Positions 35,391 to 46,626 of a stretch of 64,000 nucleotides of DNA are shown one piece after another. A program made the translations under genes and the position numbers. Position 1 is the stretch's first letter, and every line of letters begins with the position of its first letter. The DNA is from Cytidiella melzeri (lineage: Eukaryota > Basidiomycota > Agaricomycetes > Polyporales > Irpicaceae). The DNA lies in contig JABYQR010000006.1 in NCBI GenBank assembly GCA_022592445.1, forward strand, positions 124,001 through 188,000, given 5' to 3'. The notes beneath the pieces are model-generated. The model was not told where the DNA came from. It saw nothing but the letters and a program-made list of their open reading frames with translations, and searched no databases.

Positions 35391-35497
35391 AGAATACTGA
35401 TGGCGACTGCGCAGACCGCTACAAGACTCCCTGTATTGTTATGTATAGCCATAAGCCATATCTCCAGTCGGCGAGGAACCCAATTGTATATGTAATT

Positions 35498-36723
35498 TTA
35501 TGGACACGTCGTTACCTCCCAATCGGTGACAAGGGCTGAGGGCACAGACAGTCGTAAGACAAGCTCGTTCACATACGACAGAAACGTACCTTCATCTAGG
35601 CTGAGCAGACGTGTCATTTCCTCTTCAGAGAGCTCAAAGTCATAGATATGGGTGTTAGATGTGATTCGCTCTTGTGAGGCTGACTTGGGAATAGGAATGT
35701 AGCCCTGAAAGGTACGTCAGTTTATCTATGTTGAACAACTATAGCGAATGCATTTTGCCTTTTGTATCGAATACCTCAAGAGAATTTGCGCAGGCGTTTT
35801 ACCATACTTTTCCGCTAGACCGACGATTGACGGATGACGGAAGCGCAGACCACGAACTAGCGGGGCCCACGCTTCAAGCGCAATATCATGCTTCTCGCAC
35901 ATTGCCACGATCTCCGTCCTGGTCATGAACGGGTGCAAGTCAACCTATGTACGAGCGATTGGCCAGTCTTCAGCCATAACCACAAACAAAAGCTAGAGCG
36001 TTAATCTCACCTGGTTAATGACAGGAAGCTCGACGTCTTGTTCGAGCATCTCCTCTAAATGCTTGACACCAAAGTTGCTGACACCGATACTCTTCACTTT
36101 GCCCTGTTTCTTTGCGTCGCACACGGCACGCCAGGACTCTCGCCTTTTCTCCGGTCCGCCAATTGCAGAATGTAGGAGATAAAGATCAATGTAATCGAAT
36201 CCAACTGCCTTCAGCGATCTGTCGATGGCTTTCATGGTGGCATCGTAAGAAATGTTGTCTTTGAGTTTAGTCGTCCAGTATATCTCTGATCGTGGGGTGC
36301 CTGTCTTGGCAAGCCATGCGTGAATAGCTTGTCCGCACTCCTTCTCGTTGTAGTACCAAATAGCACCGTCCTAGAGGGAAATGTGAGCGGATCTGTTAGA
36401 CTGTGGCTCTCTGGAAGTTTTACTATGTGTCGATATCCAGCCTAGCTAACATTAGCATAACCTGCGAGTCTGAAGATACCAATTGCTCACCTCCAATGCC
36501 CACGTCAAAGGTTTCACGACAGATGAGCCTTCGAGCTCGTAGGTTCCTGCAGAACATCAGCTGATCAAATCCGACTAGAGGTAAACTAATCCGACACACC
36601 GAATCCTAAGATTGGGATTTCTGAGCCGTCACGAAGCTATGAGAAAGCATTTGTGCTCAACGAAGTTGGTGGTCATGATGAGCTCAGACCAACCTTTTTC
36701 TTGGATTGCAGACAGAATGCCAT
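35498..36723 (-). CDS. aldo-keto reductase
   Basis: NAD(P)H-dependent TIM-barrel reductase of about 300 residues. The start is ATG 36721-36723 (MAFCLQSKKK), joined to LRDGSEIPILGFGTYELEG. The catalytic tetrad is visible: Asp and Tyr in RLIDTAIWYYNEKECG, Lys in IYWTTKLKD, His in DLYLLHSAIGG. Later blocks: SIGVSNFGVKHLEEML, ELPVINQV, VDLHPFMTRTEIVAMCE, ALEAWAPLVRG, KYGKTPAQILLRYSIQKG, YIPIPKSASQERI, and the C-terminus LDEALVTDWEVTTCP, of a type found in many fungal members. The stop is at 35498, 107 bases from the convergent aminotransferase gene. About five introns. Intact. Confidence 0.92.
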
Positions 36724-37857
36724 ACTGATGTAAGTGGTCAAGTAGTGGTACGAAGTCCTGCGATCTGCATGATAGCAGGATTCACACGGTGGAGGATTTT
36801 TACCCAGGCGACATCGAGGCACATCAACGGGGAAGGGGCATGGAGGTGCAGCGCGTTTCTCTGAACAGCCTTGGAACTCACAGAAGGGATGCATGCTGGG
36901 CTGGGCTGACAATATACTCGCGCAATGTCGCTACCGAGCGAATTGCCAAGCACAAATCATCAGCCACTCAGGAGTTTGGGGGCAAGGCAATAGATTAACC
37001 CTTCAATTCTACCATACAGATGTAATTTTTGAATGTGCCTCCTGTCGCAGCGACGTTGCCTGCAAGAAAAAGGGTTAGCAATTTAAAAAGACAGATGATG
37101 GCAGACATAGAAGGATCAGACATCCAAAGGAAGGTACTTTGGGCCCTCACCGCGCCGACCCCCGCTTCCCACCCAGCGCACCATAAAAAAAAAGGCGGCC
37201 CACACTTCACCATGCGATATTGGGTTCCACACGGTAAGAAGGGGGAGTATGGATGTTCCACATTGGGGGAGTACTCCCAACAGAGAGGGCGCTAGGGTGA
37301 AAACTGCGAATGTACGGTTGGGTTCATCAAGCAGTCGCAAAAGGCGACGCGCATTGGAAGAGCGGTCACTCACAATAATCTAAAGTCACGAAACCATCGT
37401 GGCGGAGGACAGACAGCTATGCAAAGAGATCAGCGAATGTTCTCAAATGAAGGGGCCAAGAGAAAGTCAGACAAAATGGCACTGGCAAGTACACTGTGCG
37501 TTCCGATGAACGCTAGTCTGTTGCGAACAGACTACTCTATTTCTCGGCATGGTCGTGTAGGACGGGGAAGAGAACAAGGTCATCCTGGAGTACGCTCGTA
37601 TTGAACGTATAGCTGAAAAGAAGGAGAACTCACCAAGCTTTGTGTGAGGGCGGAACCCGTCCATGAACAGAAGAAACCTTGGCGTTAAATTTTTTTGCAC
37701 GGTGAGGATGCTTGGTGTTATTTGTTCGTGCTCACGTGGACCGTGGGAGGGCAGCCGCGTACGGCCACAACTCCTCTCCCATTGTCTGCTCAACCATTCT
37801 TCAACACCGTCTACCACCTACTGACTATCTTTGGCACCTCTCTGTCTTCGCGAACCG
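36724..37857. other. gene-poor stretch, 1.13 kb
   Basis: Divergent upstream region of the aldo-keto reductase and the RING-like gene. It contains an A10 run near 37185-37194 and a perfect palindrome GGAGTACTCC at 37268-37277. Frames of 80-116 codons on either strand show no motif. A leftward frame near 37467-37817 has a good GTGAGT donor, but no continuing exon was found. Confidence 0.45.
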
Positions 37858-39587
37858 ATGGCAGGTGTTCAAGTTATGAGTCACGCAGAAAATGCCCATA
37901 TTTCACGGCCTCCTCCAGAAATTATCGACGTCGACTCGCTCCCGGATGGCAACGGCGTAGCCACGAGTGCATCACGCCGTTCGCAACCACATTCTCGCTT
38001 CAGCCCGCAGAGCAGCTCAAGAGCTTCATCCAGTAGGCAAAGCCAAGTGATATATGTCCTCGATAGCGACGAGGAAGATGGGGCGCCTCGTCCGTTCTCA
38101 GGTGCGTGAGGCGCTTTGGCTTTTTCTTTCACCGGTCCTGATCCAGCATAGGAGCCCCGAGGAATAGATTAATCTCACCCCCTGCGCCTCCTGCGCACCA
38201 TCGTTCAGTTCCTCCGGTCCCTGCGGTTCCTGGTAGGTTCGCAAACCACAGGCACCGCTCTCGCTCTGGTCAACCGCCTCCTGTCATCATTCCCAATAAT
38301 GCTCCATTTTCCTTCGAGGCTCATATGAATCAAAGACTGCAGTCACCTCCCCCGCCAGTACTACCTCCACGAGGTGCACCTCGCTCACACCACCGGCCCG
38401 CTATGGGACTTGGCGGTGCTCTTATCGCGTTTAACCGTCGAGAGGAAGAGGGTCGAGCCCGACGAGAGGAACATAACCGGCAGAATTTGCCTCAAACAGT
38501 TCAACGCTTTCTTCCACTGAACGCCATGGCTCGAACTGTGATGCAATACTTCAGCTCTCAGCCCGCTCCCCCTCCAGGGCATGTTCAATATGTGGACTTT
38601 AATCATGACTTTGTCGATTGGGGTGATGACCCATGGGACGCGGAGTGGCTCCCTGAAGATCACCGGCATGCCGATGTTCTCAGACTGCCAAAGAGGGCAA
38701 CAAAGCAGCCAGCCTGGTTACCTTCTTACACACATCCGACAACGCCACAGCCCGGCTTCTCATTTGATTTCGAGGCGAAGACCCCCTCACCTACGGTCAT
38801 AGTGGTGGATGACGATGATCAGATGGTCGGGTCCTCGTCTAGCAGCTCAACCTCTGGTGACCCACTCTCGACTCTTGTTTGCGCTCGTTGTATGGACCCG
38901 CTGATGATTGCCGGGCAAAATGCTGCGGACTTATCTGACGAAGAAGCGAGGCGAATGCGAGTCTGGTCTTTGAGGTGTGGTCACATGCTAGATGGCAAGT
39001 GTATCGAGGAGATCATGCGTCCCGACCGGGTTGTATTTGTCACCGAAGACAACGCAACCCGACAGCATCAGGGGGGTCCAGAGAGCTCAGCCGCGCTGTC
39101 AACCTCGGAGCAGCTTGCGGTTAGCAGAAGATTTCACGGAAGTAGGAAGGACAAGGAGGCATTGAGCTCTGTGGACCCTAAGGGCAAGGGCAAGGCGGTT
39201 GACAGGTCTAGTGATGACACGCAACCTGAGAGTGCTATGGCAGAGGACACCTCCATTCGTTCGCGCCTACGGTCGCATGGGAATCGATCGCTGGCCTCCG
39301 TTTCCATGGGTGACGTCTCTATGGCCTCGGTGGCATCAGCGGTTGAGCCAGAACGTCCTATCCGCCCACTCCCTCGAAGTAGAGGAGGTGCAAGAGCAGC
39401 TGCAGCCGCCGCGTCCCCTGCAAAGCCGAAAGGTAAAGGCAGGGCTCGAAAGCCAGTGGTGGAAGGGCGTCACGAGTGGTTTTGCCCGGTTTCTGGATGC
39501 TGCAAGGAGCATGGCAGCGTGCGGATGCGAGACGAGGAAGAGTGGAAGATGGACGACACTGTTGGCGCCATAGCACTCTTTGTCTAG
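37858..39587 (+). CDS. RING-like zinc finger protein with long insertion
   Basis: Two-exon gene of about 555 residues. Exon 1 starts at ATG 37858 (MAGVQVMSHAENAHISRPP) and ends at 38100 before GTGCGTGAGG; exon 2 begins with APRNRLISPP. The N-terminal half is disordered and Pro/Ser/Arg-rich. Two acidic strings, EIIDVDSL and VIYVLDSDEED, look like SUMO-interaction or acidic motifs. The zinc-finger part has TLVCARCMDPL, then after about 40 residues LRCGHMLDGKCIEEIM. Roughly 160 Lys/Ser/Arg-rich residues follow, then the last Cys pair in HEWFCPVSGCCKEHG, and the end DDTVGAIALFV at 39587. This looks like a RING whose final zinc knuckle is displaced by a disordered insertion. Ubiquitin-ligase activity is possible but unproven. 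Confidence 0.75.
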
Positions 39588-40314
39588 ATGATCTAAGGGT
39601 TCGCTATGCGATGCTCCAGCTCATGCTGTGGGTTCCGTCACGTCCAGCGATGGTTGCTGTAATTGTCATTCCGTTCTCTCACCTGTGATGGTATGAAGCG
39701 TGCCGCAAGTGATGTTCAATCAAGGTGGCTTTTGTTATGAAAGCACCATGTTAACACTTTTTATACCGTAGCCTTGGAACTTGGGCGCGCGCGTCGCCCT
39801 TCACACTTGTCGCTCTTATTACTCCCACATCAAGGGAAATTTGCCAAGGTCGTGCTGATGGTGAGTGTTTGCGAGAGGTATGTAAAAGGTGTGTAGTCGG
39901 ATCCAACTACATTATTCTATCGGTCCATGGACCGGCTCGGAATGACGCCGTACGGCCACGCTCTGACTTCGACCACGACTTACCTCCACGGACACCGCGA
40001 TTGACTAGGACCTCATACTCTTGTCGATATAAGTCAGGGGGGGGCTTGCAAGAATTACCATTGCCGCGGCTTGTCTGAAAATTGCAAACTTTGGCTGACG
40101 ATGGTCACTGTCTCGACGGCGAACTACTTATGGATATCCGATTGCGAGGCCGCTGCGCCAGCCTCGTTTCAATAATAAAGGACAATGCTCGTTGCTGACG
40201 TTGTGTCCTGGCCCCTTCCACGTTTCCAGTCAGTCTGAACTCTGTCCACAGCTCGCCTCTTGGTCTTGTGTCTTTACTCTCCTACACTGAACATCCGACC
40301 AGCAGTGCGACGAA
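39588..40314. other. intergenic, no gene seen
   Basis: 727 bases: the 3' flank of the RING-like gene, then the upstream region of the next plus-strand gene. No motif-bearing frame. Confidence 0.5.
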
Positions 40315-41715
40315 ATGTTTGGTGAACCTACTGCACAAGAGGCAAGTCCTATGAGAGTCTGGAATGCCACGGAGAAGCGTTGGAAGAAGGTGAGCTCTAT
40401 CTCACCCATGTGTGCTCACTTGTAACCGTGACTGATCTACTATGGCGTGTAGCTCAAACGTTGGGCCTCGTTACCATCTTCCCAACTCGCACCAGCGAAC
40501 CGGCCGCTATTCAGCTGTGCAACATGTGGTCATGTGAATACATACGGTGAACTATGTTTGCAGTGTGCGCGTCCCGGATGTGTCCCCCTGGCCACTTCGA
40601 CTCTGAAACGCCGGCGAGTCAGCGCGCCTCAACCATTGAACGACTCGCAAAAGCAGCAAATGCGGCGGATCCAGCAGCGTATGGCTACTCTGTATAAACC
40701 CGTTCAAGACCCTGAGGCATCTCATGACGTAGATGAATTTACCGCGTATCCTCCGGAGACGAGAACAGTTCGACGGAGAAGACATCGCGCCGCGGCGGTT
40801 CTCTCAGTTCGCGATGTGGAAGCTGTGGCATATTTGGTATGTTGCTCCACGTTCGTGTATGTATGGATGCTTACCATTATGGTATTACAGAGTCCCGAGG
40901 CCAAGTTCTACGTTCAATCTATTATCGTGGGCCGAGATGATAACGTGGCTTCGCCTCCATCTCCCGTCTCGTCGAAACATGCAGATATTGCTGCGGACGA
41001 AAGAGAGGCAGTCGTTACCCCGGTTTTCGCTTCAACACCCAGTCCCCCAAGAACATTGAGACGGAAGAAGAGGTTCTCCCTCAGTCGTCAACGCTCTGGC
41101 TCCCTTCGCAGTAGGCCTGGTCTCCGTCTATCTACCCTTTCTACTGGCGACCACGTCCCGCCGACCCCGGTCAACTCGCCTGCACGGCCGCAATTTGTCT
41201 CTGCCATGTCGACCCCGCTTCCCAGTCTGGATCGCGTGTTTGGTGCTGTTCCTCTTGGTCATCCTGCCAGACCATTCTATACTGCAATCAGGAGACTTTC
41301 TCCCACACCGCAGAGCGCTGCTGTGGACTCTACGCTCCGAGTTCGCACGAGTTCTGCGGTCTCAGACGGGATGACGATCGCACATCCTCGTGCCCGGTCC
41401 CTCGATTTACAGCCGTCGGTCGAAATTGGAGAAGCCGAGAGCCACATTTTGCGCTGTTTCTCTCGTCCATATGCCGTTGACCTGTCTTCCGGTGCTACCG
41501 GATGTTCTATTACTGGAGAGATGGAGCTTAGGATGGCGTTGGCCCGGAGGAACACGATTGGAGGTTCGGCGGCCCATCCAGAATATCGATTTGAGTATCC
41601 TGTCTGCGAGGTGCAGAAGAGGTCTTTTGGAGTAAAGATGAGAGTGAAGAAGATTGGACAAGGTCTGAGGAATCTCGTTCTCCTGCGTAGGCCGTCGACG
41701 CCTTCTGCCTCGTGA
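40315..41715 (+). CDS. basidiomycete hypothetical protein with N-terminal zinc ribbon
   Basis: About 425-residue protein of unknown function. Exon 1 starts at ATG 40315 (MFGEPTAQEASPMRVWNATE). After an intron ending at about 40452 it continues LKRWASLPSSQLAPANRPLF and SCATCGHVNTYGELCLQCAR, a CxxC..CxxC zinc ribbon. An in-frame 51-nt intron (GTATGT..TTACAG, 40839-40889) is likely, because it removes an isolated hydrophobic run and joins RDVEAVAYL to SPEAKFYVQSIIV. The rest is Ser/Pro/Arg-rich. Near the C-terminus lie EAESHILRCFSRPYAVD and EMELRMALARRNTIGGS, and the protein ends RRPSTPSAS at 41715. I do not recognise a named family. Confidence 0.68.
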
Positions 41716-41939
41716 TTTCCAGGTCTCGGACAGTACCTTTGTTACGACTTTCGTTGCTTTCTTCACGCTTTGCTATGGTTTTTCCATCTCACGTTAGTTG
41801 CATTATATACCCAGCTCATGCATACCCATCATACTTGCCACTGCATGTCTACATCTGGAAGCAGCAGCCTTGTGGCGTTGACCGTTTAGCGCCGCCCATT
41901 GACATTCGTGGACTCAGCCGAGCTCCGTTCACTTAACAC

Positions 41940-42602
41940 ATGTCTGGTAAGGCTGCCAAAGATCCCACTCGAGCACAGCTCTCCTCACGGCTACAGTACC
42001 ATGCGCGAGTGCCCGCGTTCCTGCAGAAGATGCAAAACCGCGTGGCAGGGGTGACAAACGAGGACGAAGAGGAAGAGGAAGAGGATGGGTACGAGTACGA
42101 CGGATCTGGCAGGCCTCCCATTCCCAAACGTCCTGCTATTCCTAAGAGGCCGGAGGATGATCCTGGAAGTGCAGAGGAAGACGATGAGAAGGATTTGCCC
42201 CAGATTGTTGTCCTGAAGGAAGGAAAGCACTTGAGTGAACGTGAAGTTGAGAATGAGAAACGGAAAGGTGTGTACAGAGTTAGCCATGCTTTGTGAGGCA
42301 GGTTCTCTTACAATTGGCTAGCTAGGGGTCTGTCGCCTCTCCCTGATGCGGTAGAGGAGACGGAAGATGTTGCTGTCTCGTCAAAACGAGCCGCGCCGAC
42401 ATCGAAAGCCATATCAAAACCACAGACTCAATCCTTGTCGTTCTCATCTTCGGGATCTGGTACGAAACCGGGCGCGAAGAAACGTAAGATTGTCGCAGAC
42501 GCGGACGGTGAGGGACACAATGCGAAAGGTAGTAGCAGTAAACCGTCGAAGAAACCAAAGAAAGCACAGAAGAAGTTGCTCTCATTTGGAGACGATGCAT
42601 GA
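41940..42602 (+). CDS. DUF4604 protein
   Basis: Small nuclear-type charged protein with the DUF4604 layout. Start ATG 41940 (MSGKAAKDPTRAQLSSRLQ), then YHARVPAFLQKMQNR, an acidic run (DEEEEEEDGYEY), IPKRPEDDP, DEKDLPQIVVLKEGKHLSER, and after one intron (donor at about 42269) LSPLPDAVEETEDVAVSSKR. The Lys-rich C-terminus ends KKAQKKLLSFGDDA at 42602. The LPQIVVLKEG and KLLSFGDD strings are the family signatures. Function unknown; human relatives are uncharacterised. Confidence 0.85.
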
Positions 42603-42976
42603 CAGGTTCAGACGACGACGAACAACCACAGAGTACACCATCACTGGCACAAAGCCTCGTCCTCAGTGAGTCTGCTGTAATCGTTTGCTTGATCTTGTCG
42701 CTGATGTACGCTGTACTAGACAGTGCCACTGTTTTAGGTGCGTGCTAGGTGTGGGGGGCTAGGATTCGGTACGACTCCATTGCGGGACTCGCTAGCATTT
42801 TATTCGTCGACGATAGCCCCAGGCCTGTCCGAGTTGACGACTTCAGTGTACATTACAGCTCTAATTTTGTGACATGTCTACAGTATGTAGCGCCTGTGTG
42901 ACTACGTCAGCGAACTTGTCACACATTGTAACCTGAACCCGTACCGTCACTCGCTGCTGCCTTGGTCACGGTCAGT
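42603..42976. other. intergenic, no gene seen
   Basis: 374 bases between two genes on the same strand. Nothing recognisable. Confidence 0.5.
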
Positions 42977-43584
42977 ATGCTGCGAACTACAGCAGTTCGG
43001 TTGGCAGAGTCAGTGAGCAAAGCACCGCTCACTTTACAGCAAGCTGGGGCATCTCTACTTCCTCCGATACCGTAAGGTCTCACACATACAACTGTCGTCA
43101 GACTACTTACTCATGGGTGACGGTCGAAGTCTATACCGCGCTCTACTTCGAGCACATCGACGCTTGTCAATAGATATGCGCTCGCTCGGCGACGACTATG
43201 TGAAAGCCGGTAAGACGCGTTGTCTGTGAGCGTGTTCAGGCTAATAGTATTAATGCGTGCCGTCATATTCTGCCCAGAGTTTCGCAGGCACCGGACTATA
43301 GACAATCCCTTGCACATCATAGGTTTTCTTTCTCAGTGGAAGTTATATTTGGACGACCTACCGGCTGACCCGACTCAGGAGTTCAGAGGCCGTAAATTGG
43401 ACTCGGCCGTTTTAGAAAAGGTAAACATTCGTTCATGACATAGCAAAGCTTGACGCCGTTGTAGATGTCCGCGGAGCAAGTTGGGCAGTTGTACGAACTC
43501 ATGCATGCCACAAAAAACGTGTGGAAACCAATCACAGAGCTACAGCACGACGCAGATGCTGCAGAACGCATGAACAACTCGTAG
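42977..43584 (+). CDS. succinate dehydrogenase assembly factor 3 (SDHAF3/Acn9), LYR protein
   Basis: Mitochondrial assembly factor for the iron-sulfur subunit of complex II. Start ATG 42977 ([18 protein letters not shown], a plausible presequence). After an intron ending GTCGAAG the frame gives [18 protein letters not shown], with the LYR motif, then [20 protein letters not shown] and [21 protein letters not shown] last exon encodes [18 protein letters not shown] and ends at 43584. Each block is characteristic of the family. Three short introns, no defect. Confidence 0.92.
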
Positions 43585-44080
43585 ACACCTGTGAATTCGA
43601 ACACGATGAAAACAACTGCGTGTGACTCAGCCACCCTCATGCGCCAAGCATACATTCGGCATAGGTGATACCGCCCCCTGTCTGTTCCGATTACCTCCTG
43701 CTGGTCAAGTTCCGTTTCACGGGCTATGCAGGAGAACTAGTATCTCCTCTATTCTCCGACACCTCAAGGCCTCAAGCAGGGCTCTAGGAAACAAACCGGG
43801 ATCCTAGCGCGTGTGGCATCGTGTAAGGAAATTCAATCTGGCACTGACTCACTTGCACAAAACCATGATCTCTGGTTGCTGTATTTTGCAAAACACTATT
43901 CGAACCAAAATAGCTCTGCTGCAACGCTCGGCGTCTGATCTTGCTCATCGTCAATTAGTACACTGTTCACACTATTGCTGTGTCCAGTATATATAGCATG
44001 GCATTTAACCTCCCGTAGCATACCAACCCGCTCTCCTCTCTTGCCCATCGCTCCTCGCATATATCCTCTCCATTTTCGCA
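43585..44080. other. intergenic, contains the cyanase promoter
   Basis: 496 bases upstream of cyanate hydratase. Apart from a TATA-like element at 43988-43995 nothing is recognised. Confidence 0.5.
43988..43995 (+). promoter_or_regulatory. TATA box candidate for the cyanate hydratase gene
   Basis: TATATATA lies 86-93 bases before the start codon at 44081, a usual distance for a fungal TATA element. The TA-only core makes chance occurrence possible. Confidence 0.4.
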
Positions 44081-45024
44081 ATGTCTGCTCCTTCATCTTC
44101 TGCTCTCGTGAGCCACTTTTCCTTAAACCGCTACACACCCTTTGACAGTTTACTGCTACAGAAAATTAACTCCAACGCTGCACCTTTCAGCGAACTTCCG
44201 TCGATCTGTGCTCAGCTCTTGGAGGCCAAGGCTGAAAAGGGTATGCAACGCTCTTTGTACATAACTCTTTACACAAGCACTAACATTGTTCATCTTGCGG
44301 ACAGGTCTTACCTTTGCCGATATTGGCAAAGCCCTGGGACGCGATGAGGTATGGGTCGCTGCAGTATTCTACGGACAGGTATGCATACATTTCGCATCGC
44401 AGTGTCAGCGTCGCTGACTCACCTATGATATTTCCGTCACCCAATAGGCGAAGATGGACCCTCAGGACATCGTCGCCCTCGCCAACACTCTTGGAATTCA
44501 GCAAGAAGCCATCTCAGCCGAGCTCGGTCCCCACTGGTGGCCTCGTCGTGGTCTTGGCCCCATGCCTCCCACCGACCCTACGCTCTACCGTCTGTTCGAG
44601 GTACGTGTATGATGGTGCCAGTGGCTGAGTTCCAGGTACTAAGATCTGATATTTTCAACAGGGTGTACTTGTATACGGAACAGCCATCAAGGTACCGTGA
44701 TGGTTTCGTCTTTCGTCTGACTGCTTTCCTAACGTTTAACATTGTCCCTACTGTCAGGCTGTCATCCACGAAAAGGTGAACACTCTCTTCTCGTCATATT
44801 CATACCGGTGCTTTTGATCTGATCGTGCCGTATCTGTAAAACAGTTCGGCGACGGAATTCAGTCCATGATCGACTGCAAGGTTACCGTCGATAGGAAGCC
44901 TGACCCCAAGGGTGACCGCGTTCTCTTAACCTTTGAGTGCGTCTCCTCTTCCTCTCTTCAAAGTACGCTGCATCGACTCATCATTGGAAACAGCGGAAAA
45001 TTCATGAAATACTCGACATGGTAA
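44081..45024 (+). CDS. cyanate hydratase (cyanase)
   Basis: Decameric enzyme converting cyanate and bicarbonate to ammonia and carbon dioxide. Start ATG 44081. Spliced blocks: [117 protein letters not shown], and the C-terminus GKFMKYSTW at 45024. The catalytic Arg and Glu (LYRLFE) and Ser (GIQSMIDC) are present. It has six introns of about 45-75 nt. The N-terminal 40 residues are the helix-turn-helix-like part. Length and ending match the fungal family, so it should be functional. Confidence 0.96.
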
Positions 45025-45528
45025 ACCCTGCGGTGTGTATTGTATACGTCATCACAGAGCGATTTGTCAAGCACCATGTCGACGTTGTCTCCACTGCTTA
45101 GTTTGTCTAGTGTCATAGGTCACTGTAGCCACTGGTGAGCCATATGACAAATGAAACGAAAAGTAAAAAATTTGCGCTCCTGCGAGGCTCTCATCCAGTA
45201 TTCCACACCTGTTGCGCACGAAATCCAATGTGACATCCGTAATGTATGAACATGCATGCTATTACATACTCTATCAATCCGCACACTTGATTCCTCAAGT
45301 ACTGTTATTCATCATGAATCATGTCATGGCTATCGATATGTTATGGTAAGCTCGGGACCACTGAGCTGACATGAAAGCATTCGGCTACACTCAGTGCCAT
45401 CGTACGCGGTAAAGTCATGATTAATCGTGAGAGTATACGAAGGGCTGCACATTTAGTCCGTCTAGTCCGTAGAATTGTTCCTGTAAATGTCCGTTCATAA
45501 CATGCCTAACAAGCCGAGCACTCTCCGC
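45025..45528. other. convergent intergenic space
   Basis: 504 bases between the cyanase stop and the stop of the leftward secreted-protein gene. No gene seen. Confidence 0.5.
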
Positions 45529-46071
45529 TCAGTCAGAGACAGTGAAGTGCACGTCTGTGTAGTCAGACACCAGAAATTGGACAGCCTAAAGACGAATAGT
45601 AACCAATCAGCCACCGCTACGCAATCTATATATCCACATCATGAATGCTTACCCCGAGTTTGAACAGATGTCCGACTTGCAGCACACTCTCGCCTGCAGG
45701 CCAGCCTTGCGGCACGGTGAGCGAAAAGTCTTGGTACAGACCCTTCTGGGGTTGAGACTGGTTGTACTGCGGGTTGAAGGCGCCGTTGTAAAGCACGGTG
45801 CCAGGGCCCCACTGCGACGGATCGTCGCAAACATCGTAGCAGGCCGTCAAAGAGATAGTGACGGACACTTGCGACAACGAGCTGAGTGTTTGCTGCAAGC
45901 ATGTCAGAACACATATATCTCAAGGAGATATCCCCGACTCACGTCTTGGTGGAGTTCAGCGATGAAGGCACTTCCACTGCTGACAGTGGTCTGGTCGGTA
46001 GGTGACACGATGTGGAGGCGTTGTGCGAATGCGCAGGCAACGAGAGCAGCGACGACAGCGAAAGACTTCAT
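45529..46071 (-). CDS. small secreted protein, function unknown
   Basis: Three-exon gene of about 135 residues. The start ATG 46069-46071 gives MKSFAVVAALVACAFA, a clear signal peptide, followed by QRLHIVSPTDQTTVSSGS. After an intron: LSQVSVTISLTACYDVCDDP, WGPGTVLYNGAFNPQY, YQDFSLTVPQGWPAGESVLQ, GHLFKLG. The last exon encodes AVQFLVSDYTDVHFTVSD, ending at 45529. The sequence is consistent with a beta-sandwich secreted protein of a type common in basidiomycetes, but I know no function for it. A perfect TATA box lies upstream. Confidence 0.8.
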
Positions 46072-46626
46072 GGTGAAAGAGGTTGGAACGGTGGATTCGA
46101 AAACCAGGAGAGTAAGGGAATTGCAAGTGCTGATGAGAGAGTCTCAGATGCTACGATATTTATACTCTGGACGAAGCTTGTGCCAGGACGTGATGATATT
46201 GCCTACGCGAGTCGAGTTACAGCAACTTGGAAGCGGCGATGCGAATTTACTGCGGTAGTCGCAAGGACGGTCATAGGGCAAGTCTGGCCGTGAGCAGCAT
46301 AGCACCGGATCCTACCATTCTCTAATTAATTGTTGAGGCGGAAGTCCAGGCTGTACAAATAATGGTGCGCATCGGCGACAGAGGGGCGCGAGACGCGGGG
46401 AGCCATAGCCGATAGGACTGCCAGCTGACGATGATGGTCCGCCTCACAAACACGTTAGCAAGTTATGCGCGGCGTACTTGAAGAGAACGATTGGCCACTG
46501 GACATCACATTGCAATTAGCACATAGTATGTGATAGAGATATTCAGCATGGAACTTGGGTAGTTTATGCGACGGGTATAACAGATTCAACTCTACTGGTT
46601 GCCGGACCACTTGACATGAGGAGACT
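46072..46626. other. intergenic, contains the secreted-protein promoter
   Basis: 555 bases between the start of the secreted-protein gene and the beta-tubulin stop. It contains a TATA element; otherwise nothing recognised. Confidence 0.5.
46157..46164 (-). promoter_or_regulatory. TATA box of the small secreted protein gene
   Basis: Reads TATAAATA on the minus strand, 86-93 bases upstream of the start codon at 46071. It matches the consensus and is well placed. Confidence 0.6.

Noticed and set aside
37268..37277. Perfect 10-base palindrome upstream of the RING-like gene
   Set aside because: Too short to interpret; palindromes of this size occur by chance, and no second copy was noticed.
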